Shown here one piece after another: positions 1 to 11,020 of a DNA stretch of 64,000 bases. Origin of the DNA: Luidia sarsii (Eukaryota; Echinodermata; Asteroidea; Paxillosida; Luidiidae); the NCBI GenBank assembly GCA_949987565.1, contig OX465102.1, forward strand, positions 19,417,493 through 19,481,492, read 5' to 3'. Every line of letters begins with the position of its first letter. Positions within the stretch are counted from its first letter, which is position 1. The notes under the pieces are model-generated. The model saw nothing but the letters and a program-made list of their open reading frames with translations. It was not told the DNA's origin and made no database searches. The translations under genes were made by a program, and so were the position numbers.

Positions 1-141
1 ACCCCCAACACCTTCACAGAGTGCTACCTGAAGGATGTTCTCCAGTCAGAAGGCATGGCTGGGAGAACTGTACTGGAGGCGGCCTCCAGATCCTCCCTAC
101 AGCCTCATGGTGCTCTCCAGACAAGACACCCTGTAGACTAG
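1..141 (+). other. candidate exon at window edge
   Basis: The first 141 bases are open in two frames and end in a strong splice donor (TAG then GTGAGT at 142). Frame 1 reads from base 1 to a TAG exactly at the junction, and frame 3 is open straight through. Frame 2 also gives a plausible peptide after base 31. None of the frames joins cleanly in phase to the next exon at 296, so the correct reading is unresolved. It is probably an internal exon of the gene that continues to 11020, or a last exon of another transcript. Confidence 0.35.
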
Positions 142-295
142 GTGAGTTTTACACCTTTTTTCATGTACATGTAATTTATGGTGTCATTAATCTTGTGCTT
201 ACTTTACCTAAACACAGGGTTAAGTGATGTCGTTATCCTTCTGGTCATCACCTTGTTTATGCACAGACTCTGAGTTGGTTTCTTCACCCTTCCAG

Positions 296-3200
296 AGTGA
301 ACAAACCCAAATGGTGATAACAAACTCAATGGGTCTGTGGTTCTCATACAATAGCATCTTGCATACCCACCGCCTTAACTCGGTGCTAGTCTATGCATAT
401 GTAGATGGCTCTACAGGTAAGTAGAGTGACGTAGACTCCCTCCCCACAGAAGTGTGGTAAGTGTCTACGATCGAATACTTACCTGTAGAGCATCCCTCCC
501 TCCTCCCCACTACTCGATTCTTGGGGTTCCGACCTTGGAACGCTCGAGGAAAGAGGAAACTTTTTTCCAATACAAACTATAAAAAGCACAAATAAAAAGT
601 ATTAAAAAAACTCATTACATTTTAAAATGTATTTACTAACACGGTCGTTAGTAGCGCCACGATTAATCTGGGTCTAAAAAGTGGAGGCTAAACATTTGTA
701 CTGAGGTTAGAGGGCCCATTTTTTTGGGGGGGGGACTAGGCATATTGCATACTGAATGGACTCAGTCTGTGTGTTTTACTTAATTTCGATGGCTAACAGT
801 TATTCCTTTATAATCATTTCCGCAGGAGGTAAACATTTTGTCTCCTTTGGTTTCTCTTTACATAGTTTTCAACTATAGTGAAGACAAGAACGTTGAATTT
901 CAAGGGGCCCCCGAAGCATCTGCCTTTACTGTACATGTACCTCTGCACGTGACCACCATGCCAAGAGCCTGTCAGTCAAGAACGTTGAATTTCAAGGGGC
1001 CCCCGCAGAAAATCAAAGTTGGGAGTATGATTACTCTCAACTGTGCGGGTGAGCCCCTTGAAGCCACAGTGCTGTGCATGTCTGGTAAGTTATGAATTCA
1101 TATGCAAAGGGTCTCTGCAATATCTATCACAGTCAATTTGATGTCATCTAGAGATTTGAAGGTTACAAACGTATTGACAAGCTTCTTTTTCAGAGTGGAG
1201 TCAGAAATGTGTTATCTGATGTATCATGTACCTTTAAAATATCCTCATGAAAATAAGGGTACTATTGAAAGGTCATGTCAGGAACACAGTTTAAAAAAAA
1301 CATGAGAAGAACGTTAACTTTCAAACTGCAAATTAATCCCTCTGATTAGGATTGATGAAAAACTCCTTCACTAAGTGATGAATTCATTTTGGCAGCAAAT
1401 TCAGTAAATTAACAGTTAAGGGATAGATCTGCTGGATTTTTGTTTACACAATCGGGTTTCTGTTGCATGATCCCGTGATGATATCACAAATTAAAATTTT
1501 CTCAATTCTAATAAGCATAAAAACAGAGAACTTGCAAATACACCGCAGACACTAGTGTGTAAAACACTTGCCTGTTAGCAACATTGCAAAACAGTTCTGA
1601 AGCATTGATTTTATTGATTAGATCTATATTGCAGCTAGCAACCCATAAAGCTTTCATAGTGAAAAAGTCTGTTCGAAATTTTAAAAATCCTTGAGAGCAG
1701 AACAATTTCCTTGACATATACCTGTAGTGATGTACTGTATTTTTGATTTTCTTGTTTCTTTGATTTACATTCAGATGACCGCACAGTGCTCAACGAAGCG
1801 GACCGCCAGTATGGCATCAACCTGTCAAGAAAGAGAAAAGTGGTAAGCATCAGTTGATAAAAATGCAAGGTGTAATTTACAACAATGTTGCAAACTCCTT
1901 ACTAACTATAATGAGCAAAATTCAAAATTCAAACAATTAGGGCCCTAACAATTCAATCCTAGCGGGACCTTTGTTAACCCTAAAAGAGCTGGGGGTGGGT
2001 TGGGGGGGGGGCAGCAGATTCCGCCCCCCTTTTTTATAGCGTTTCGTGGGTTTTTTTTATCTGCATATTGAGGCTTTATGGCCTTTTTGGCTACCTTCTT
2101 AGCCACATCAATTTTTGACACCAATTTTATTCAAATTGGAGCTGGCGTGCTCTGACAATGAACATTTTCCAAGGCCATAGTACATGTATAGTTTGGCGGA
2201 AATTTTTCCATTCACTTACCCTATATTCACATTGGATGCAACGCTTTTATATAGTATATTTCTTTTCAGGAATTCTTTTGCATAATTAGCTCATTAATAT
2301 TGCTGTATGAAATCATTGGTTCTTCATGTTTCCTTATTATTGTAGAATTTATGCAAAATTGGGGAAATTCAATGAGAAAAATAGGAACTTCTATATAAAA
2401 CACTGAAAACATGAAAAAAGAAATAAAATTACATAATGAATAATTAATCAGCTATATTTAGACAAAACATAATTTTTTTAAATGAAATTTTACACAAATG
2501 TTCATTATGTAATTCTCTATTACCCTGCCAAATATCATTTGAATCCATATTTGAATGACCAAGATCTGAGGGGGGGGGGGGCGGAATCCACCCCCCGGCT
2601 GTGAGATTGTCAAAATAACCCGGCTCTTTGAGGGTTAAAGAAATGTCCTGTTATGATCGAAACGCCAGGCCCCTTAACCGAAAAAAATTGAAAGACAAAA
2701 TTTGCAAATGAAGGTTTTGACATCACTTGACCTGACATTCTGCATAATTATAATTATGACATAGGGCCATTCTTTGGAATTTGAAACTTTTTTGAAAAAA
2801 ATGAAGTTGATGATATTAACTTTTCTTTGTTTGTTTATAAGAAACCAATGCCTGAAGTTACTTGAGCCACTCTTGTTGTGCATATTTTGACAACAGATCT
2901 CCAAAATTTGCATAAATTAGCATAATCTTAATTTTTCTGTTTAAAATGTGTTTTTTGTACCCTTTAATTTACCATCAGTTTTTTCAGCATGTACTTTTGT
3001 TATTAAAATTTAACTGTTTTGATGAGTGCCTCTAACTTACATGTATTCATTTGAAGTGAAATATAAAAAATTTTATGTCAGAATTTTTCAGTATTTAATG
3101 AAGAAATTAATGACTTGCCGTGTCACACACGTAACTGAAATTACAATAAGTTTGTACTACTGACTAAGCACTTTATCAAGAATGTTTAAACTTTGTGTCA

Positions 3201-6200
3201 AAAGCTAGTTCTGTCAGGCCTTACTATATACAAAGCCTTATGCACAATAAGTTCATAGACTGTTAATTAATTATCTGAATTAATGTGTCACACACGTAAC
3301 CAGTCATAGGTTACGTGTGTGACATTGATGGTTACGTGTGTGACATGTGTGTCTCTGCCCATTGCATGCACTGTGTGTGCAATTACAGTGTATCCACATG
3401 TCAATCATGTGAACAAAGCATGCTTAAGTATGAATTATTCATGATGCAACCTTGGTCCAATCACAGCAGGAATAACTGTATGAACAGCATGAACTGCATG
3501 CATGTACATGTACATGTACATGTACATGCATGCACATGTATACATGTACCGGTACATGCGCATGTGGGGAAGCATGCGCATTACTACATTATTTAGTACA
3601 TAATTCAAATTCACTGACCTCTGATGTGCAGAAGAAGTACGACTACATGTAGTAGCAACATCATATCCAGTAAGTTTTGAATTCATATTATTTAAAATGG
3701 GCCTACTTGTAATATTAATGCTGAAGGGTTTATTAGTGCTTTGTGTAAGCAGTGTTAAGGGTGTAGTGTGAATAATGATTTTGCCTTCTGATTACTTTGA
3801 AATGAATCACAGTTTGGTATAAATATATTTTAGGCCTACCTGCATACTATTGTCAGCTCCTAAAAAGGGTAATGTACATGTACAGTGTGTACATGTTGGC
3901 CTTAAGATTGAACGAATTCAAGGTTTAATCTCAGGTTGTATTCATTTGTAACAGGCCCAGTAGGCCTGTAATACAAGTATCAAGCAAATTCAAAGACTGA
4001 GCCTACATTTCTAAAGCCAGTGATGGCGAGGTTCTCTCGGATGTTCGTGCTGCCATGTCATTTAGGCAGTTCCTGATCCCAATTACCACCCTTTCTACCA
4101 GACCACTGCACAGGAAATATTTTAAATTTGCAAAGCCAATTCCTGAAGTTTACCCTTTACCCATGTCATCCTTTGACAGAGTTTTATCGTTCATTTTCAG
4201 AAAACATGGAGGAACCAACCACAGGCCGATCCCGAACCCCACTGACTTCAAAAGAAAAAATTAAAAGATTTAGGGAAAGAAAGAGAGAACAGGATCCAGA
4301 TTTTGATACGAGAGAGAGTAAGAGGATAGAAGCTCTGCGTAAGAAGAAAGTGCAAAGCATGAGTTCTAGACAACTTGCAGCATACCGCAAAAGTGCCAAA
4401 GAAAGGCAACAAAAGGCAAGGCGCCTGAAGAAGCAACAAAAGGCAGATTGTCACAACACAAGACCTGAGGAAGCGTACAAGAGCCCACAAAGTTTGGGAA
4501 AGGCGATGAGGAAAAGTGCTGGTTGTCTTCCAAAGTCACCTAGAAAGAAGAAAGCTGTCATTTGTGGATTAGCAAAAAAAGCCGGGATAGAGATCAAGAC
4601 TAATACTACTCCATCAGCCAATCAAGGTCACTCTTTGACTGAAACTGAAAAGGTTGTCAAAGACTTTTATGTTAGTATGGACATATCATACACTGCTCCT
4701 GGAATGAAGGATGAAGTCACTGTTTGGGTAAATGGTGTTAAACAAAAACTAAGGAAGTATTTCCTCACAATGCATATAAAAGAAGCTCATGCTCTCTTTC
4801 AGGAACGTTACCCACATCACACAATCAGCTTTTCAGCATTTGCAAAGCTACGTCCCCCAAATGTTTTGCTGCTCAAAAGCACTCCAGCTGATCAATGTAA
4901 ATGCTTGCATCATGAGAATTTCATGCTGAAGCTGGCTGGGCTTGGGATAACATACAACAATGAATGGTGGGGGAAAGTTCTTTGTGACCCAGAAAAATTG
5001 CATGATAAATGCTGGAAGGCTGAGTGTGATGTGTGTGGCAAAACACTTATGATTGATGGGTTGAAAGATTTGGACAAGAGTAAAGATGTAACTTGGATGG
5101 AATGGGCAAAAGAAGACAATGGAAGGTTGAAGAAAGTAATGAAATTTGGTTGCCGAGGTGAACTAGAGGAGTTAGTTGAAGCAGGCATGTCAGACTTTCA
5201 GGAGCACGTCCGTGTCAAAAGAATCCAGGCACTGACCTTTGAAAAGGCAAAACAACAAAAAACTGTTATTGAGATGGATTTTGCTATGTCTTACTCATGT
5301 GAATACCAAAATGAAGTGCAAAGTGCCTTGTGGTCCCGAGAGTCTGTTATGCTGTTCACGGCTGCCATTTTTCAAAATGGCAGCTGTGAATCTCACGTAA
5401 TTGTCTCCAACTCAAATGACAAAGGCAAAGATTCTGTCTTCACTTTTGTTAACTATCTGGTTGAAAAAGCTTTGAAAATGAACAATGGGACAGGTATCAC
5501 TCTCTTCACTGATGGGCCATCATCTGAATTTAAAAACAGATTCATGGCAAAGCTCTTGTATACTCTTGCAAAGGAATACAACCAAACATTTGAGTGGCAA
5601 TACTTTGCAACTTCTCATGGCAAAGGGGTTGTAGATGGCATTGGTGGTCGTGCTAAATCCCTTGTAAGACAATCTGTTATGAGTAAAAGTGCCAATGCCC
5701 CTGTTGTTCAGAACTCAGAAGACTTTGCTCATGAAGCCGCTGCACGAATGCCAAAAACCAAAGTCCAGCATATCTCACAAGATGATATAACCAATGTGAT
5801 CAAAGAAGCACAGCCCTGGGTGGATGTCATTCCAGTGCCTGGCATCAGTAAGATGCACAAGATGACAGCAACTCCTACAGGCACAGTTTGCTTTTGGCAC
5901 ACTGACAGTACAACTTCTGAACCTGACGTGACCATTCAATACCAAACAGCTTGTAACAAGAACATAACTTGGGTAGTTGGTGATTGGCTCATTGTCAAGT
6001 ATGACGACGATGTATATTCTGGAGAAGTTCTGAATATTGTGGGAGATGAGACAGAGGTAAAAGTGATGCAAAGGGCAGGAAACTTCTGGAAATGGCCTGA
6101 GGAGCCTGATATTCTGTTTTACAAACGTGAACAGGTTGTAAAAAAAGTATGCAGTCCTGAAGTGGCAGGTTCAAGGGGCCAGTTTAAATTTGAGGGGATG

Positions 6201-9200
6201 TAGATTGTCAAAACAATAAAGTTGTCAAAAATTGATCTGTACAAGACTACTTGATGCTACATAAACATGTACCGGTATTACTTGTTAAGCCTACTGAAAT
6301 ACTAAAATCTTCATTTACATTGTAACATGTGTAAGTGGCAATACATGTACCCACAGGTATATAGTGAGCAGTTTGGGGCAAAGAAGCAGTAAGGTACCGG
6401 TATGTTTAACTTCCCCAGATTTTGGGATAATTCATTTATGGAATTGGTTATGCAGGTTTTTTCTATTCCTTAAAATACAGTTCTCATATTTACAACAGCA
6501 TGATTTAAATACATGCTTTGTAATGTATACAAGAATATGTGGTCACTCGCAGAAAGACCATTCTGGCATAAAATAAATTTGTTCTGATGTTGAAAAAAAA
6601 AATTTGTCTCATGGAAGTTATTTGACTCAATTTTCCCCATTCATTCACACACACATCATTTTGCCACGGGGGCATGTGCTATTGTGGATTTACTTGATCA
6701 CCACAATACGTTCAAGCACTGGGCGTCACACACGTAACCTACCAATGTCACACACGGAACCCGACCTAATCACAGAAAAAAGCTAATTAAATCGTTTAGA
6801 TTTGTTTGACTCGAAAATTTGTTGTGTCATTGTAGTGTCTAAGAATGAAGGTCTTGCCACAAGAAGTATAAATCTTTCATTCATTTTAAACTCACAGAGT
6901 TTTTAAAAACAATCTTTTTGTAGAAAAACCTGTTTTTGTCTGACGTCACACACGTAACCGACCTTCAGTTGACCTCTGACCCAAAGTGGAAAAGTGAAAT
7001 AAAATCAAACAGCATTTTTTAAATTGGGGTCAATAACCTAAAGTTATATGTATGTGTAAACATTACACAGGGGCCATTTCAGAGGCACAGGAACAATGTG
7101 AATCAGAAAATTTCCCGATTTTTTGTCACACACGTAACCAAGAATGGCCCCATAGGGAAATTTTTTATCTTAATGACTTTTAGTCTTTGGTGAGTTTCAG
7201 AACCACATACAAAAAGATCAGCGAAGAGTATCTATCCACCCTGAAGATGCTACTGATGTTGCATGGATCGTAATCTGTTCCAATTTTTCACGTGATTCAA
7301 ATATCTCTTTTTTAATGATGAAGTTGTCTTTTTATATTTTACTCCAGACCAATGAGCCAAAACCACCACGGCAAAAGAAGGCAAGGCAGCCTGCCCTCGT
7401 TCTTTCAGTAACGGCACCGGAGGAGACGGGGAGAGAGGAGGAGGAGAGGGGGCTGGAGGAGGTGCAGGAGAGGAGGTGGAGGAGAGGGGGCTGGAGGAGG
7501 AGGAGGAGAGGGGGCTGGAGGAGGTGCAGGAGAGGAGGCTGGAGGAGCGGAGGCTGGAGGAGCGGAAGCTAGAGGAGGTGGAGGAGAGGGGGCTGGAGGA
7601 GGTGGGGGAGGTGGAGGTGGCTGGGGAGGAGGAAGGGGTAGGTGAAATAATTCAGTTAAATGATGATTGATTGATTGGGGGCATCTGTTTAGGGAAACAA
7701 AACAGATGAAGTTGTCAGACAGAGGTGCACTATCTTCATGAGTGCGAGTCAAGACTACTCTGCTTAAATCACTTCATAGAATTAGGGAAGTAAATGCAGA
7801 ATTAAATAAACAGAAAACATCCCATAATATGCAAACGGACATATTTAAGTTTACCGGTTTAAATGAGAATGGACATGTTCGTTATACACATCAGACAAGG
7901 GTTTGTTTTTATAAATTACTTTCTTTGCATGTAAGGTTCGAAAATGTTGGCCTGTTTTGCAATCTGTACTTACTCTGGTTGGGAAAACAGCAGACTCTTC
8001 CAAGTGAAGTGGACGAACAATATCCCATATGAATGATGAACAATTACTTATTTCTCAAAAACAAGTTGGTACTTCATCTTCAAATGTAACCTTACCTTAT
8101 CTACCGATGAAACGCCAAAGGACGGAGATGTATTATGACTTGCACTGTAACAGATGATAATGGCTGCAGTTTTGTTTTAGGTTCAAGAGATATGATTTCT
8201 AGAAGTGCGGATGACACCTTATTGACACTGAAATTTGTAATGATAGTGACAACGATTTTGGGACAGAAATACTTTGCCAAATTAGAAATACAATGAGCGA
8301 CAGGGCAGCAACTGAATTAAAGTTCAACACATTCTTTAAATGCTACAGGGAATCCTGCCTCCCTAAAATAGAAATAAAAATGGGCCTCCCTCGGTAAAAC
8401 AGCACAACAAAATTTGGTTAAAATGAACAATTTCTTTTGTGGGCTTCATCTTTTAGTTTCAATAGCAGAAACAATATCTTCATCATATTACAAACTTTTA
8501 AAATGTATATCTTGAGGGTGAGAAAGTAGGGGCAGCATCAACCCAGGGAGTAACAGTGATGGGAGATGGCAGCGGCACTATCCGATTCGTTATTCTTATA
8601 CAAAGGAGCGGATGAGAAGAGTGGATGTTACAGGTCTTGGAATACCAACTTAAACAGTGTACACATAATGAAGCGTTATTTACAGAATTTCCATGGCAAC
8701 AGGTTCAACGTAATTTTTCCCACATGAAGACTTAATATTGGATTTCTTACACAATGTTATTGGGACAGGCAATGAATTCTTAAAAACAGTTCATGCTAAT
8801 GAACAAGTGCCTTTGTTTCTAGCTGGATGTTAAGTTTTAAGGAATTTTAAACAAGATGATTACTGCTCCTCTATGGCGAGTCACAGAGACAAGTGGCCAT
8901 ATTCTTGACATGTGTGATATCTACACAAATCTCCATAAATTTCTTCAAGAGGTTTCAACATCAGATGAAAAACTAGGTAATCTTATTACCTTACCTGTAA
9001 TATTTCTTTCTTTGATAATGATTTGTTATGTGAGGATGAAGTTCTTAATTCTCTTAAACAATAATGGGTAAATGATGAAATAGTTACAAGTGTGATTCGA
9101 CACACTTTCATTTATTTGCAACAGTTGATATCTAGGGTAACAATAAACTGTCTACCTATGAGAAGAAAGCACATAGGAAAAACTGTTGTTTGTCAGAAAA

Positions 9201-11020
9201 ATTTATCCGCCAGGCAAGAATCAATCATTTCTGTGCCGCTGTTCAAAATCATGCTGACAAGTTACGTGTGCTGGGAAGTTACCATGCCAGGAACATCCAT
9301 TCAATGAACCAAAGGAGTGCGACTTCCATCCAAAATTGATGTGTTCATGTGGCTAATGTAAGGATAAGGATGACATATCATCGTCGCGAGCATCTGCTAC
9401 ATATCCAGTCATCCTGAGCTGGGAAAAGGACACTCAAATTATCCGGAAGCATCACACAAATGTACTAATTAGATTCAGAGAAAAACAGCTAGCCCTTCAC
9501 CGTCTCCATTATATAGTGTCTACAAATCTGGAGACCCGAGTTACAACTTCCAAGTTCATGGTAGTGAATACCATTGGATAAACATGTATGACCTCTACGA
9601 ATAGCTAAACTTTTGAGGTAGACGTGGAGGCTAGGCCTGCAACAGACGCAATGCCAAAACACCACAAGCTGCAAAGACGAAGGATGCTAAAAATTGCACT
9701 CAAGGTCAAGTCTTTGACAGTTCATTGCATTTTCATTGCTTTGCCTAGTTGCCTTGCTAATTGGACTCACGTTACTCACTGATTGCAAATTGACTATGCT
9801 ACGCATTTTTCTGGAACGTTGTCTTCCATAATAAACAGAGAAAGAAATTAACAGAAAATTCACTGATGTTGTTGAATGAAGTATAACAATAACTGATTGT
9901 TCTCGGCTTTCAGCTTTTTTAAGGTAAGTCAAACTTGATTACTAAAATCAAAATCAATTATCTAAATTTATTAGCTTTTCCGCCGTGTAGCGGAAAAGCT
10001 ATTGTTCTTGTTCTGATTTGTGTTTTGTCTTCTTTTTCTGGTCGGAATATTCCCATAGACTTTGTACAGGGTTTTTCTGCACGGCACTTTTGCCATTGAA
10101 CACACTTGGATTTTTTTTTCAAACTTGGCAAATGCATAAAGCCTATGTTGAGCTAGTGCACAGTTGTCTTAAAATTGTCATGACGTCTTCATGTGTCACG
10201 TGACAGTACTTTAAATGGCCAAATTTCAAACTCCATTTTAAGCAAAAATGCAATTTTTGTTTTGTTTCAATTTTACACTATATCTAAGTTGGGAAAAGGT
10301 GTATCCAAAAATTGCCCTCATTTGATGGTGACGTCATCTCATGAATAATATGAGGTCAAGAACTTTTCAGATTTTCACATTGAATTGAGCATATTTGTAG
10401 GAATGGAGGGTACGGGTTCAATCCCGTTGATGTAATTTTTTTTTTTTTAAAGAACCAGATGCGGAAAAGCGTTATGTTCTGTTTGCCAACAGAAATAAAT
10501 CTCTAGTTTCCTATCGTATTAATTTTTATTTCCCAAACACAAAAGTTTGAATAAAAGTTTATTAACTCACTCATGCATATATGTATATTTTTGATACTCG
10601 ACAACAAAAACAAGTTAGTTGAGATAAATTAAATATTTAACATTCAACCTGTACTATGAATACAATGTACATGTACAAACAGTACATGTATCTGTATAAA
10701 TTAACTGGGTTTGGCATTCAATAAATCATACAAGAAAACTGTGTATTGTATTACCTAGAATGTTAATTTAGAATCAGTTATTTATGATTTGAAATGCTCA
10801 TCTGTGGCCTCGCTTATAATTATAATTTTATACAATTTATTGCATTTGAAAGAGTAGTTCTTTTATTCCATTGACTCAAACCTTTTCCCCTTCACACCTG
10901 TTTAGATTGCCCATATTTTCGAGACAGAAGAGCGGAAGAAATGGAGGAAAGCAGCAGCACCTGGACAATGATTATGGACTGGAAGCAAACGATGACACCG
11001 TGGAGGATGATTCGGAGTAG
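296..11020 (+). CDS. 3' part of an unrecognised multi-exon gene
   Basis: Five exons join in compatible phases: 296-416 (phase 1 out), 866-1084 (phase 1), 1775-1842 (phase 0), 7348-7637 (phase 0) and 10928-11020, ending in TAG at 11018. Each is bounded by AG and GT, with pyrimidine-rich acceptors. Exon 3 reads GSMITLNCAGEPLEATVLCMS, resembling an SH3/Tudor-like strand pattern. Exon 4 continues DDRTVLNEADRQYGINLSRK and ends in basic RKRKV. Exon 5 begins with a basic PPRQKKARQP stretch, then becomes Glu-rich. The last exon ends acidic (DDTVEDDSE). The basic tracts suggest a nuclear protein, which is inference. The 5' end lies outside the window. Exon 5 needs a one-base shift near 7470-7480 to reach its donor in frame. 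The 5.5-kb intron 4 contains a large transposon and the 3.3-kb intron 5 holds a transposon relic. I do not recognise the gene. Confidence 0.5.
885..1005 (+). repeat. 29-bp direct repeat inside exon 3
   Basis: An identical 29-base segment occurs at 885-913 and 977-1005 (core AACGTTGAATTTCAAGGGGC), offset by 92 bases. As 92 is not a multiple of three, the copies are read in different frames within the same open exon (KNVEFQGAP and RTLNFKGPP). Confidence 0.9.
1939..2673. mobile_element. inverted-repeat element with Penelope-type ends
   Basis: The left end (GGCCCTAACAATTCAATCCT, then AGCGGGACCTTT, a GGGTTAA-type block, a G-rich run and GATTCCGCCCCCC) is mirrored on the right by GGCGGAATCCACCCCCC, GGCTCTTTGAGGGTTAA, GTCCTG and GATCGAAACGCCAGGCCCC. 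The arms are about 90 bp and imperfect. The outermost part resembles the 3' terminus of the Penelope-like element at 18039, so this may be two inverted Penelope ends or a non-autonomous derivative. The roughly 500-bp interior has no reading frame. It lies in an intron of the first gene. Confidence 0.6.
3121..3345. repeat. left cluster of GTCACACACGTAACC sites
   Basis: There are direct copies at 3121-3135 and 3286-3301, and inverted copies at 3309-3324 and 3330-3345. The copies at 3286 and 3309 form a perfect 16-bp inverted pair with a 7-base spacer. Confidence 0.85.
3497..3567. repeat. TACATG simple repeat
   Basis: Alternating CATGTA/TACATG units form a self-complementary simple-sequence tract with a GTACCGGTAC centre. 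Similar short tracts recur at about 31867-31905 and 10670. Reading frames here are artefacts of the repeat. Confidence 0.85.
4206..6203 (+). CDS. RNase H-like transposase-type protein, 665 aa, intact
   Basis: An uninterrupted frame runs from ATG 4206 (context AACATGG, just after a TTTTCAG splice-acceptor-like site at 4200) to TAG 6203, with AATAAA at 6219. The open frame extends further upstream only from a non-ATG codon. Residues 1-110 are very basic (KEKIKRFRERKREQD). A middle region has C and H residues (CKCLHHENF; CWKAECDVCGK). Candidate catalytic acids are D358 in VIEMDFAMSYSC, D436 in LFTDGPSSEFKNR and D477 in SHGKGVVDGIGGRAK. The C-terminus carries a Tudor/SH3-like stretch (VGDWLIVKYDDDVYSGEV) with KWPEEPDILFY. 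I recall a widespread uncharacterised invertebrate protein family with the same FATSHGKG-DG-GG and C-terminal signatures, thought to be transposon-derived. The superfamily name is uncertain. The intact frame and the flanking motif arrays suggest fairly recent activity. Confidence 0.75.
   Translation: MEEPTTGRSRTPLTSKEKIKRFRERKREQDPDFDTRESKRIEALRKKKVQSMSSRQLAAYRKSAKERQQKARRLKKQQKADCHNTRPEEAYKSPQSLGKAMRKSAGCLPKSPRKKKAVICGLAKKAGIEIKTNTTPSANQGHSLTETEKVVKDFYVSMDISYTAPGMKDEVTVWVNGVKQKLRKYFLTMHIKEAHALFQERYPHHTISFSAFAKLRPPNVLLLKSTPADQCKCLHHENFMLKLAGLGITYNNEWWGKVLCDPEKLHDKCWKAECDVCGKTLMIDGLKDLDKSKDVTWMEWAKEDNGRLKKVMKFGCRGELEELVEAGMSDFQEHVRVKRIQALTFEKAKQQKTVIEMDFAMSYSCEYQNEVQSALWSRESVMLFTAAIFQNGSCESHVIVSNSNDKGKDSVFTFVNYLVEKALKMNNGTGITLFTDGPSSEFKNRFMAKLLYTLAKEYNQTFEWQYFATSHGKGVVDGIGGRAKSLVRQSVMSKSANAPVVQNSEDFAHEAAARMPKTKVQHISQDDITNVIKEAQPWVDVIPVPGISKMHKMTATPTGTVCFWHTDSTTSEPDVTIQYQTACNKNITWVVGDWLIVKYDDDVYSGEVLNIVGDETEVKVMQRAGNFWKWPEEPDILFYKREQVVKKVCSPEVAGSRGQFKFEGM
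6725..7139 (+). repeat. right cluster of GTCACACACGTAACC sites
   Basis: Four copies in the same orientation lie at 6725-6739, 6746-6761 (variant CGGAACC), 6945-6959 and 7124-7139, 0.5-0.9 kb downstream of the transposase stop. Together with the left cluster they delimit the element. Confidence 0.85.
7405..7637 (+). repeat. GGA-rich coding tract in exon 5
   Basis: A purine-only-like strand of GAGGAG/CTGGAGGAG units encodes LEE/ERGLEE repeats in one frame and Gly/Arg/Trp repeats in another. The exon enters in one frame from 7348. The Glu-rich frame that reaches the GTAGGT donor at 7638 in phase 0 is shifted by one base, so a shift near 7470-7480 is needed. Pro-rich frames on the opposite strand are shadows. 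Confidence 0.75.
7742..9300 (+). pseudogene. degraded transposon-derived coding relic
   Basis: Several short open segments in shifting frames resemble successive parts of one large invertebrate protein family that I recall only by motif. They are QTRVCFYKLLSLHVRFENVG (about 7890-7960), NTMSDRAATELKFNTFFKCY (about 8290-8345), MNNFFCGLHLLVSIAET (about 8424-8475) and LWRVTETSGHILDMCD (about 8870-8920). Many stops and frameshifts separate them. The relic lies in the last intron of the first gene. The family is unnamed here; it may be the one that supplied the Tudor-like C-terminus seen at 14532. Confidence 0.45.
9970..10506. repeat. dispersed repeat with AGCTTTTCCGC palindrome
   Basis: It begins with a near-palindrome (TTAGCTTTTCCGCCGTGTAG then CGGAAAAGCTA) and ends near GCGGAAAAGCGTTATGTTCT after a T-rich run at about 10436-10449. 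There is no coding capacity. The hairpin start and internal T run suggest a non-autonomous interspersed repeat of unknown class. Confidence 0.4.

Larger units (their letters stand above)
3121..7139 (+). mobile_element. transposon-like unit with arrays of a 15-bp motif
   Basis: Eight copies of the motif GTCACACACGTAACC (one with GGAACC, one ending AACT) occur in two clusters. The left cluster is at 3121, 3286, 3309 (inverted) and 3330 (inverted); the right is at 6725, 6746, 6945 and 7124. They bracket the only long transposase frame nearby (4206-6203). Clustered short subterminal sites are typical of transposase-binding sites in several DNA transposon groups. No clear terminal inverted repeat or target duplication was seen, so the limits given are those of the motif clusters. 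The unit sits in intron 4 of the first gene. Confidence 0.55.

Noticed and set aside
3315..3686. Cys/His/Met-rich frames on both strands
   Set aside because: They come from the TACATG simple repeat and the inverted GTCACACACGTAACC sites.
7405..7752. Pro-rich open frame on the minus strand opposite the GGA tract
   Set aside because: It is the shadow of a low-complexity purine-rich coding exon on the plus strand, with no independent support.
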